Under the pieces are notes generated by a model. That model made no database searches. It had not been told where the DNA came from and saw only the letters and a list, made by a program, of their open reading frames with translations. This document shows positions 27,684-35,217 of a stretch of 64,000 bases of DNA, in pieces. This DNA comes from MPNP01 sp963668325 (GTDB taxonomy: Bacteria > Pseudomonadota > Alphaproteobacteria > Rhodobacterales > Rhodobacteraceae): contig OY764222.1 of assembly GCA_963668325.1 (NCBI GenBank), positions 1,612,001 through 1,676,000 of the forward strand. The letters are read 5' to 3'. The number at the start of each line of letters is the position of its first letter. Positions within the stretch are counted from its first letter, which is position 1. The position numbers and the translations under genes are program-made.

Positions 27684-28409
27684 TTGGGATGCACAATCAC
27701 GGTGCAAATGTCTATTTCTGTTAATTTCGGCAAGTTCGCCTTTCCACTCCTATTCGGTTTGGTCGGGAGTATCATGCTTGTCAGTTTGGGAGTATGGCAA
27801 GTCCAGAGACTTGAGTGGAAAAGGGCTATTCTCAATGAGATTGCCCTAAAAATCCATGCCGAACATGTCCCACTGCCAGCATATTCCAATGAGGCAACTG
27901 ATAATTTTTTGCCTGTTTATGTAGAGGGGACGGTTGGAGAACAGTCTCTCTACTTTTTGACCAGCCAGAGAAGTTGGGGACCTGGCTATCGAGTCATTTC
28001 GCCATTGGCAATGGAAAACCGGGTTATTTTGCTGGACCGGGGGTTTATTCCAGCCCATCTGAAGGAAAACCATGGCAATCCCGATTATACAGAAGCGGAA
28101 GGGAACCTGCTTTGGCCGAATGAGTGGGATGAAATTTTTACGCCTGAACCTGAAAATGATATCTGGTTTGCTCGGGAACTGGAGCGAATGTCCATGGTTT
28201 TGGGAACGGAACCATTGATGGTGGTATCAAAATCAACTACCAATGAAGACCCAAACATCACTCCCTGGCCTGTAACAACCGAGGGTATTCCCAATGATCA
28301 TCTGCAATATGCTATCACCTGGTTTAGTTTGGCCATAATCTGGATAATATTATCAGCCTATTGGATATTGCGGATATCCAGAAATCCACGGGTCCAAAAT
28401 GAGGGTTAA
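27684..28409 (+). CDS. SURF1-family oxidase assembly protein
   Basis: 241 residues with two membrane helices at the ends (LLFGLVGSIMLVSLGVWQVQRLEWKR and YAITWFSLAIIWIILSAYWI) and a periplasmic domain; the WQVQRLEWK and NDHLQYAITWF motifs mark SURF1/Shy1. It helps insert heme a into subunit I. The start may instead be ATG 27708. In many alphaproteobacteria a DUF983 gene separates it from ctaE; here there is none. Confidence 0.88.
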   Translation: MGCTITVQMSISVNFGKFAFPLLFGLVGSIMLVSLGVWQVQRLEWKRAILNEIALKIHAEHVPLPAYSNEATDNFLPVYVEGTVGEQSLYFLTSQRSWGPGYRVISPLAMENRVILLDRGFIPAHLKENHGNPDYTEAEGNLLWPNEWDEIFTPEPENDIWFARELERMSMVLGTEPLMVVSKSTTNEDPNITPWPVTTEGIPNDHLQYAITWFSLAIIWIILSAYWILRISRNPRVQNEG

Positions 28410-28417
28410 TTTTTGAA

Positions 28418-29809
28418 GTGAAATATATTTCTACCAGGGGAAAAGCACCATCGCTTGATTTTGAAGGTGTTCTGTTATCAGGTCTTGCGCCCGATGGGGG
28501 ACTTTATGTCCCAGAACATTGGCCCCAAATCAGTTTGGAGCAAATGGAGAACCTCAAGGGATCATCCTACGTTGATACTGCCTTCACCATAATCAAGCCC
28601 TTTACCTGTTCAACCTTTTCAGATGAAACTCTTCTAAGTTTGCTAAGGGAAGCCTATGGCAATATCAACCATGATGCCAAATGTCCTCTGGTTCAGCTAG
28701 GAGACAATCTCTTCCTTTGCGAACTTTTCCATGGGCCTACTTTGGCCTTCAAGGATTTTGCTCTCCAGCTGGTAAGCAGAATGTTTGATAATGTTCTAAC
28801 CCGATTGAATGAACGATGTGTCATTATCGGTGCCACAAGCGGGGACACAGGTTCTTCAGCCATTGAGGCATTCAAGGGACTTGATGCCGTGGACGTATTC
28901 ATTTTGTATCCCAAGGGGAAAGTCTCTGAAATTCAAAGAAAACAGATGACAACTCCGTCTGAAGATAATGTCCAGGCAATTGAGGTTGAAGGTAACTTTG
29001 ATGATTGCCAGGCATTAGTTAAAGCACTTTTCGGTGATGCTTCCTTTCGGCAAAGTGTCAATTTGGCAGCCATAAATTCAATTAATTGGGCCAGAATAGT
29101 TGCCCAGATCGTGTATTACTATTATTCAGCTATTACCTTGGGAGCCCCGCAAAGGGAAGTGAATTTTGTTGTTCCTACCGGGAATTTTGGCGATGTTTAT
29201 GCAGGCTATTGTGCCAGATCCATGGGATTGCCAATAAAGCAACTAGTCATAGCTACCAACCAAAACGATATCTTGTATCGGACTTTAAATTCGGGACAGT
29301 ATCGACTGGAAGAAGTCATTCCCTCCATTAGCCCCTCCATGGATATTCAGGTGAGTTCCAACTTTGAAAGGGTATTGTTTGATGCTGGTGGTCAAAACAG
29401 CCAGGTCATTGTAGAAAAGATGCAGGATCTGAACCAGGGTAGTTTTGAGCTCAGTGATGATGAACAAGCTTATCTGCAATCACATTTCCTGGCGGGACGT
29501 TGTTCGGAGGATGAAACCCAGGAAGAAATTCACAATACTTATAAGGGTTCGGGACAAATAATCTGTCCGCATACTGCTGTCGGCGTAAAAATCGCCAGGA
29601 GCCTAAATCAGGATTCCAAGGAACCAGTTATTTCCCTGGCCACAGCTCATCCTGCCAAATTCCCAGAGGCAGTCCAAGACGCTTGTGGTGTAACCCCAGC
29701 CTTGCCTGAATTTCTGGCAAAAAAGATTGATCGACCGGAAAGAATTGTTGAAATGGAAAACTCAGCCGAAAAACTCAAAAATTATATCCGTACAAGGAGC
29801 CCCAAATGA
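28418..29809 (+). CDS. thrC: Threonine synthase
   Basis: PLP enzyme of 463 residues converting O-phosphohomoserine to threonine. The lysine that binds PLP is K112 in GPTLAFKDFALQ, and the phosphate loop reads GATSGDTGSSAIEAF. The opening YISTRGKAPSLDFEGVLLSGLAPDGGLYVP is the class typical of proteobacteria. It begins with GTG and its last bases overlap the M16 peptidase start (ATGA). The thrC-M16-acetyltransferase order is conserved in alphaproteobacteria. Confidence 0.93.
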   Translation: MKYISTRGKAPSLDFEGVLLSGLAPDGGLYVPEHWPQISLEQMENLKGSSYVDTAFTIIKPFTCSTFSDETLLSLLREAYGNINHDAKCPLVQLGDNLFLCELFHGPTLAFKDFALQLVSRMFDNVLTRLNERCVIIGATSGDTGSSAIEAFKGLDAVDVFILYPKGKVSEIQRKQMTTPSEDNVQAIEVEGNFDDCQALVKALFGDASFRQSVNLAAINSINWARIVAQIVYYYYSAITLGAPQREVNFVVPTGNFGDVYAGYCARSMGLPIKQLVIATNQNDILYRTLNSGQYRLEEVIPSISPSMDIQVSSNFERVLFDAGGQNSQVIVEKMQDLNQGSFELSDDEQAYLQSHFLAGRCSEDETQEEIHNTYKGSGQIICPHTAVGVKIARSLNQDSKEPVISLATAHPAKFPEAVQDACGVTPALPEFLAKKIDRPERIVEMENSAEKLKNYIRTRSPK

Positions 29810-31068
29810 AGGCCCGCCTAACCACCTTGCCGAACGGTTTCCGTGTTGCCAGCGATCATATGCCAGGCTTAAGGTCTTCTGCCCTCGCGATTTATGTCCT
29901 GGCTGGAAGCAGAAACGAAAGGGAAGACCAAAATGGTGTTGCCCATTTTCTCGAGCATATGGCTTTCAAGGGAACCAAGACCAGGTCGGCTATTCAGATT
30001 GCCCAGTCGATTGAAGATGTAGGTGGTTTTCTAAATGCCTATACCAGCCAGGATAGGACAGCTTATTTCATCAGGATACTGGAAGAAGATGTGCCATTTG
30101 GAATTGAACTTTTAGCAGATATTTTATTGAATTCTGTTTACAATTCCGGCGAGATGGAGAAAGAACGAAATGTGATTCTCAATGAAATCCGGCAATACAA
30201 GGATTACCCCGAAGAAATGGTTTTCGAGGGCTTGCAAAGGACCATCTATCCACACCAGCCCCTTGGGAGACCAATATTGGGCTCCTCCAAACTAGTGGGA
30301 TCATATCAAAGAAATAACCTGTTGGAGTTTGTAGATCAATATTATCGGCCCCAAAACATGATATTGGCAGCTGCAGGTGCAGTGAATCATGAAGCTATGG
30401 TTGAAATGGCTGAAAAATATTTTGGACATCTCCAGCAGGAACCATGTGAAAGTTATGTCAGAGGCAATTATCAGAATGGTGAATACCGGGAAGAAAAAGA
30501 TATTGAGCAGGTACAAATGGTCTTGGCCTGCGAATCTCCACCGATAAACCATGATCTAGAAGCAGCTACCAATATTTATACCCGGATTTTGGGGGGAGGT
30601 TCATCTTCTCGGCTTTTTGTTGAAGCAAGGGAGAAAAGGGGATTATGCTATTCAATTTCTGCACAGGTAAATTCCCAACCTGATACTGGGCTGTTTGTCG
30701 TCCATTCCTCAACCGGAGAAAATGAAATTGAAGAGTTATGTTATTGTTGTGCTCGTGAAATTGCCCGATTACAAAATGATATTGAGGAAGCAGAAGTAAA
30801 GCGGGCCAAGGCCCAGATCAAATCGGCTATTCTGATGGGGTTTGAGAATCCATCCAATCGTGTGGAGAGGATGGGATTTATGCTTCATCATTTTGGGAAA
30901 ATCCTAACTATAGACGAAACTATAGAAAAATATGAAAATGTAACTGTGGATAAAGTTCAGGAATCTTCACATTATCTCCTGGCTGGGCAGGAATTTAGCC
31001 TGGCTCTTTTTGGACGGATTAATAACGCACCATCAAGAAAAGATATAATCGGCAAGTTGAAATTGTGA
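29806..31068 (+). CDS. M16-family zinc peptidase (mitochondrial processing peptidase-like)
   Basis: 420 residues. The inverted zinc motif HxxEH is AHFLEHMAFKGT (H47, E50, H51), with the distal Glu in MEKERNVILNEI. The family GGGSSSRLFVEAREKRGLCYSISA loop begins near residue 263. It is the alphaproteobacterial homologue of the mitochondrial processing peptidase beta subunit. Physiological substrate unknown. Coupled to thrC upstream and to the acetyltransferase downstream by four-base overlaps. Confidence 0.9.
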   Translation: MKARLTTLPNGFRVASDHMPGLRSSALAIYVLAGSRNEREDQNGVAHFLEHMAFKGTKTRSAIQIAQSIEDVGGFLNAYTSQDRTAYFIRILEEDVPFGIELLADILLNSVYNSGEMEKERNVILNEIRQYKDYPEEMVFEGLQRTIYPHQPLGRPILGSSKLVGSYQRNNLLEFVDQYYRPQNMILAAAGAVNHEAMVEMAEKYFGHLQQEPCESYVRGNYQNGEYREEKDIEQVQMVLACESPPINHDLEAATNIYTRILGGGSSSRLFVEAREKRGLCYSISAQVNSQPDTGLFVVHSSTGENEIEELCYCCAREIARLQNDIEEAEVKRAKAQIKSAILMGFENPSNRVERMGFMLHHFGKILTIDETIEKYENVTVDKVQESSHYLLAGQEFSLALFGRINNAPSRKDIIGKLKL

Positions 31069-31640
31069 TTTTATTCAACACGGGTAGTCCGCAGCTCTAT
31101 ACTGAACGGTTAACCCTAAGGCCTCCACAAAATAGGGATCATGAAGAGTGGGCACAATTAAGGGAAACCAGCCAGAATTTCCTGAAACCATGGGAGCCCC
31201 TTTGGGAAGAGGATCATCTGTCCCGATCGTCTTTTAACAATCGGGTAAAATGGGCAAGAAAATCAATCGTCGCCCAAACAGCCTTTCCCTTTATGCTGAT
31301 AAAGGAAAATACAATTATCGGTGCCATAACCCTGGATCATGTCAGGGGGGCACCATCCAGATCTGGAATTGTCGGGTTTTGGGTAGGTAAGGAGTATGCC
31401 CGCAACGGGTATATGAAAGAGGCACTTGAAGCGGTTGTACATTTTGCCTTCGAGGAAATCAATATAAGTCGAATTGAAGCTTCCTGCCTCCCTACCAATA
31501 AGGCTTCAAGGGGATTACTGGAAGTATCAGGGTTTAAATATGAAGGAATTGCCCAAAGTTATCTAGAAATTGCCGGAAAGTGGCAAAATCATGTGATTTA
31601 TGCCAATTTGAGGAGTGATAGGCGAGGTACAGCAATATAG
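31065..31640 (+). CDS. GNAT acetyltransferase, RimJ/RimL type
   Basis: 191 residues. Starts TERLTLRPPQNRDHEEW, then GAITLDHVRG and the acetyl-CoA region VGFWVGKEYARNGYMKEALEAVVHFAFEE, ending ASCLPTNKASRGLLEVSGFKYEG. This is the Acetyltransf_3 layout of enzymes that modify ribosomal-protein or other N-termini. GTG start overlapping the M16 stop. Substrate unknown. Confidence 0.87.
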   Translation: MILFNTGSPQLYTERLTLRPPQNRDHEEWAQLRETSQNFLKPWEPLWEEDHLSRSSFNNRVKWARKSIVAQTAFPFMLIKENTIIGAITLDHVRGAPSRSGIVGFWVGKEYARNGYMKEALEAVVHFAFEEINISRIEASCLPTNKASRGLLEVSGFKYEGIAQSYLEIAGKWQNHVIYANLRSDRRGTAI

Positions 31641-33050
31641 ATGGCAAATCCTGTTCGGGGCAAAATCAGCAAGCTAAAAGAAAGACTGAATCCCCAACTT
31701 TTTTCAGAATTTTCAGACCATTATCAATCGGAGCCAAGGGGCTTGTTTACCTGCCCCGAAGGGATACTTCTGGTTCCAACCACGACCCATGAAGTTTCCG
31801 AGATAGTTACCAACTGCAATTCATTAGGAATTCCTGTTATTCCATTCGGGGGTGGTACTGGCTTGGTTGGTGGTCAGATTTACACTGGACCAGAAATTCC
31901 AGCTGTAATAAGCCTCCACAAATTGAATCGGTTAAGAGAAATTTCAACGTCAGATCATACTGTTACTGTCGAAGCTGGCTGTATCCTGCAAAACCTTCAG
32001 GAGGAAGTCGAGAAAGCCGGTTGCTTATTTCCCCTTTCCATTGCTTCGAAAGGGTCTTGCCAGATTGGCGGAAATCTGGCAACCAATGCAGGAGGAGTTC
32101 ATGTCATTCGTTATGGTAATGCCAGGGATCTCTGTCTTGGAATTGAGGTTGTCCTGCCAGATGGTTCAATAATGAACACCCTCAATAGGTTGCATAAAGA
32201 CAATCATGGGCTGGATTTGAATAACCTGATGATCGGTTCAGAGGGGACATTAGGAATAATTACTGCCGCTACTATGAAAATTTTTCCAAGGCCGATAGAA
32301 GAAGCTGCAGCTATCCTCAGTGTCCCCGACCTTACCAAGACAATCGAATTACTAAACTTATTCAAAGAGAATTTTGGTGGGTTGATTTCGGCCTTTGAGC
32401 TAATCAGCGAAACAAGTTTTAAATTCGTACGGGATACAGGACTTGTTTCAAATCTTCCCTTCCAGACACTTCCCAAATGGTCAGTGTTGGTGGATTTGGG
32501 ATCAGAATTCAAAATGGATCTGAATGATAGGCTTTTGGAAGTCGCCGGTCAGGCTCTGGAAAAAAATATGATATTGGATGGTGTTTTTGCTCATTCGGAA
32601 CAACAGCGATTGGATTTTTGGAACCTACGTGAACTAATACCTGAAGCCAACCGTATTATAGGAGCTGTTGTTTCCAATGACATTTCCGTTCCGATATCCA
32701 GGATTCCGATTTTTATTGAGAAAGCAAATGCTGAAATTGCCAAAATTGGTGGACTAACAACCAATTGCTTTGGCCATATTGGCGATGGCAATCTTCACTA
32801 TAATGTTTTTGATCTGGCTAAAAGGAACAAAGACAATCCTGCACTGAAGAGCAAAATAAGAGATACTGTTTATACCTTGGTAAATGATCTTGAAGGTTCA
32901 ACTTCGGCAGAACATGGCACGGGCAGGTTAAGGATCAATGAACTGGAAAGATTTGGTGATAAGGCCTACGTCGATTTAATTAGGAAAATCAAACAGTCCT
33001 TCGATCCTGACAATATTATGAACCCTGGGGCTCTAATCCCTTGGAAATAA
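31641..33050 (+). CDS. FAD-binding 2-hydroxyacid oxidoreductase (D-2-hydroxyglutarate/D-lactate dehydrogenase-like)
   Basis: 469 residues with the same two-domain plan as GlcD: FAD phosphate loop IPFGGGTGLVGGQ, KGSCQIGGNLATNAGGVHVIRYGNARDLCLGIE, MIGSEGTLGIIT, and C-terminal FGHIGDGNLHYNVF and STSAEHGTGRLRI metal motifs. It starts directly at the preceding stop. No partner iron-sulfur gene lies beside it, so it probably works alone, as D-2-hydroxyglutarate dehydrogenases do. Substrate is not determined. Confidence 0.85.
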   Translation: MANPVRGKISKLKERLNPQLFSEFSDHYQSEPRGLFTCPEGILLVPTTTHEVSEIVTNCNSLGIPVIPFGGGTGLVGGQIYTGPEIPAVISLHKLNRLREISTSDHTVTVEAGCILQNLQEEVEKAGCLFPLSIASKGSCQIGGNLATNAGGVHVIRYGNARDLCLGIEVVLPDGSIMNTLNRLHKDNHGLDLNNLMIGSEGTLGIITAATMKIFPRPIEEAAAILSVPDLTKTIELLNLFKENFGGLISAFELISETSFKFVRDTGLVSNLPFQTLPKWSVLVDLGSEFKMDLNDRLLEVAGQALEKNMILDGVFAHSEQQRLDFWNLRELIPEANRIIGAVVSNDISVPISRIPIFIEKANAEIAKIGGLTTNCFGHIGDGNLHYNVFDLAKRNKDNPALKSKIRDTVYTLVNDLEGSTSAEHGTGRLRINELERFGDKAYVDLIRKIKQSFDPDNIMNPGALIPWK

Positions 33051-33073
33051 TTCTCATTGCAAGAAAATAGATT

Positions 33074-33937
33074 TCAGCCGAACAAGGATTTAAAGGGTCC
33101 TACACACTGAAGAAAGCCATCCATGAAAGTTCCATTATCAGGTCGATAAACACTTTCCAGGGATATCACACCATCATAGCCATCCTTCTTCAGGGCAGTA
33201 GCAATTGGGGCAAATAAATCTCCGAGCTGACCTTCACCCATTGGCTTGATTTCAAGGGTAGCTTGTGGGGTATTTACGACCAGGTCTTTAATGTGGATAT
33301 GACCAATATAACCATCCCGTACAAGCTCATAGCCATCAGGATAGGCAAGCTCATGACACCAGCAGTTGTTACCAGGATCCCATAAAACCTTGAGGTGACT
33401 CTTGGCATCCAATTCATCAATCAGGCGTCGGGCAGTGTAATTGGAATTAACCATTATCCCGTTGCCGGTTTCGACAACCAGTTGAATATTCTCGGCCTGG
33501 GCCAATTCAACGGCAGGAGCAATCAACGGCAGGGTGGCATCCCAGGCTCCCTTAGCCACATTCCATTGTTCGGCTCCATTTTTCCCCCAAAGGATTTGCT
33601 CCTTTTTTGGGGTCATGATCCTTACTAGTGGAGAATTCAATTCCTTTGCCATGGCAATGACTCGTTTGAGAGAATCCATATGCCGGGTATGGAGATCATC
33701 GCCTGGTATGTTGGCAACAGTCAGCCCATTGAATATATGTCTTGATAGGCATGATACAGGCTTGCCATGACCTTCCAGCAAACTCTTTATGTCTTTAATT
33801 TCTTTTCTGGTTTGATCGCCAACTTCCTTGTCCCCAACGAATTGCAACTCGGCAAAGGTAAGCCCATAGTCATCCATTACCGAAAGGGCCATGGTAAGGT
33901 CACGGCTGATGCCGTCGCAAATCACCCCAAGTTTCAT
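33074..33937 (-). CDS. Sugar phosphate isomerase/epimerase (AP_endonuc_2 TIM barrel)
   Basis: 287 residues. Likely metal ligands sit in LVVETGNG, VLWDPGNNC, IGHIHIKD and ISLESVY, the normal Glu/Asp/His/Glu set of this barrel family. The reaction is probably isomerisation or epimerisation of a sugar or hydroxy-acid. It lies 12 bases after the 3-hydroxyisobutyrate-dehydrogenase-like gene on the same strand, so the pair likely acts on one catabolic route. It converges with the FAD oxidoreductase. Confidence 0.82.
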   Translation of the reverse strand: MKLGVICDGISRDLTMALSVMDDYGLTFAELQFVGDKEVGDQTRKEIKDIKSLLEGHGKPVSCLSRHIFNGLTVANIPGDDLHTRHMDSLKRVIAMAKELNSPLVRIMTPKKEQILWGKNGAEQWNVAKGAWDATLPLIAPAVELAQAENIQLVVETGNGIMVNSNYTARRLIDELDAKSHLKVLWDPGNNCWCHELAYPDGYELVRDGYIGHIHIKDLVVNTPQATLEIKPMGEGQLGDLFAPIATALKKDGYDGVISLESVYRPDNGTFMDGFLQCVGPFKSLFG

Positions 33938-33949
33938 GGTCTAATTCCT

Positions 33950-34840
33950 CTAACGATGCAGTTCAGAACCAATGATTTCTTCTATCAGGCGAGTAATTAT
34001 CCAGTTATCTCCATCCGGAAATTTTGCTTTTCCGGCTTTAAACAGTTGGTAAGCAGTGGATGCTGAATGCATTGGTACTCCAAGCTCCTCAGCCAAATTC
34101 ATGCTTATACTCAAATCCTTGTTCATGGTATCAATATGACTGCCTGTCCCCACGAATTTACGATCAATGATATTTTCCAGGGAGTTGTTAACTATGGCAC
34201 ACCCTACAGGCGAGGAAGACAAAACATTATACAGGACTTCGCCCTTGATTCCAGCTTTGGCAGCAAGGGCTGCGGCTTCAAATGTTGCGGTGAAGACAGG
34301 ACCTATCAGAGCTTGCAGACAGGCCTTTACACTTTGCCCATCTCCGGGATTGTTTCCAACCCTGTGGATAACCTTTGAAATAGCTTCCATTACTGGTTGA
34401 TACTTATCCAGGACATCATTTTTGCCAGATGCCATAAGAGTTAAAGTACCTCCTTGCGCGCCTGGGAAACCACCAGAAACAGGGCTGTCAATCAGATCAA
34501 GCTGTGTATTGGCTAGTTTTTCGCCAATGGCCTTGGCTTCTGTTGGTTCAATAGTTGCCGTTAGAATAATCACTCCACCAGAAGGCATGGTTTCGACAAG
34601 TCCCTCTGATCCAAAAATGACTGATTCAGCCTGCGGTCCATTCATGACCATTACAAAAACGGCTTCTGAATTCTGACCAACCGCGGAAACATTCTTAGCC
34701 GATTTGCACCCTATTTCAGAAAGTGCATCAATCTTCTGATGATCAAGATCATATACAGTTGTTTGGAAGCCATTCTTTAATAGGTTCCTTGCTATCCCCG
34801 AGCCCATGTTCCCGAGCCCAACAACTCCAGTTCGAAACAT
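33950..34840 (-). CDS. NAD(P)-dependent 3-hydroxyacid dehydrogenase (3-hydroxyisobutyrate dehydrogenase family)
   Basis: 296 residues. Rossmann motif GVVGLGNMGSGIARNLLKNG at the N-terminus, substrate loop DSPVSGGFPGAQGGTLTLMASG, and the catalytic Lys in GDGQSVKACLQALIG. This fits the family containing tartronate-semialdehyde reductase, L-threonate dehydrogenase and 3-hydroxyisobutyrate dehydrogenase. ATG 34840 is favoured over TTG 34852. The downstream isomerase gene suggests a sugar-acid pathway; inference. Confidence 0.83.
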   Translation of the reverse strand: MFRTGVVGLGNMGSGIARNLLKNGFQTTVYDLDHQKIDALSEIGCKSAKNVSAVGQNSEAVFVMVMNGPQAESVIFGSEGLVETMPSGGVIILTATIEPTEAKAIGEKLANTQLDLIDSPVSGGFPGAQGGTLTLMASGKNDVLDKYQPVMEAISKVIHRVGNNPGDGQSVKACLQALIGPVFTATFEAAALAAKAGIKGEVLYNVLSSSPVGCAIVNNSLENIIDRKFVGTGSHIDTMNKDLSISMNLAEELGVPMHSASTAYQLFKAGKAKFPDGDNWIITRLIEEIIGSELHR

Positions 34841-35217
34841 AAAAATATCCAAATTATCTAGGTATGCTTAGCCCCATAAATAAGAAAAACCATGGTAAGA
34901 ACAATTAGGAATGGATAAAATGTCCTAATAAATTTATAGCCAGGTAAATTACTTGGAATATCTATACAATGGCCACAACCAGTTTAGTCCATCCATTAAC
35001 CCCTCAAAGGGTCTGGAAATGACTCGAAATTTTCCACCTATAGGAAATTTTCTTTCCCATAAATTATTTTTTGTTATTATCTTAATGGAAACAACAAAGC
35101 GTTAATCTTGATCATGGAATTTTGAGGGTAATGTCGACTAGTATTAAAAGCGGATAATTCTTGATAGCTATTTCATTGTTGAAAACCATAAGTATGAGTG
35201 TAATCTAAGAGGTTGGG
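34841..35217. other. Divergent intergenic region upstream of nitrate genes
   Basis: 377 bases between the minus-strand dehydrogenase and narK. No gene seen. It holds an imperfect 27-bp palindrome (35026-35052). I looked for an FNR/NNR-type TTGATN4ATCAA box: TTGAT occurs at 35108 and 35161 but the second half-site is not convincing either time. GAGGTTGGG just before 35218 serves as the narK ribosome binding site. Confidence 0.5.
35026..35052. repeat. Imperfect palindrome upstream of narK
   Basis: GAAATTTTCC, 7-base spacer, GGAAATTTTC: nine of ten positions can pair. About 165 bases before the narK start. Could be an operator or a hairpin; no factor recognised. Confidence 0.35.

Noticed and set aside
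35108..35175. FNR/NNR boxes upstream of narK
   Set aside because: TTGAT half-sites occur, but the matching ATCAA half is missing in both places.
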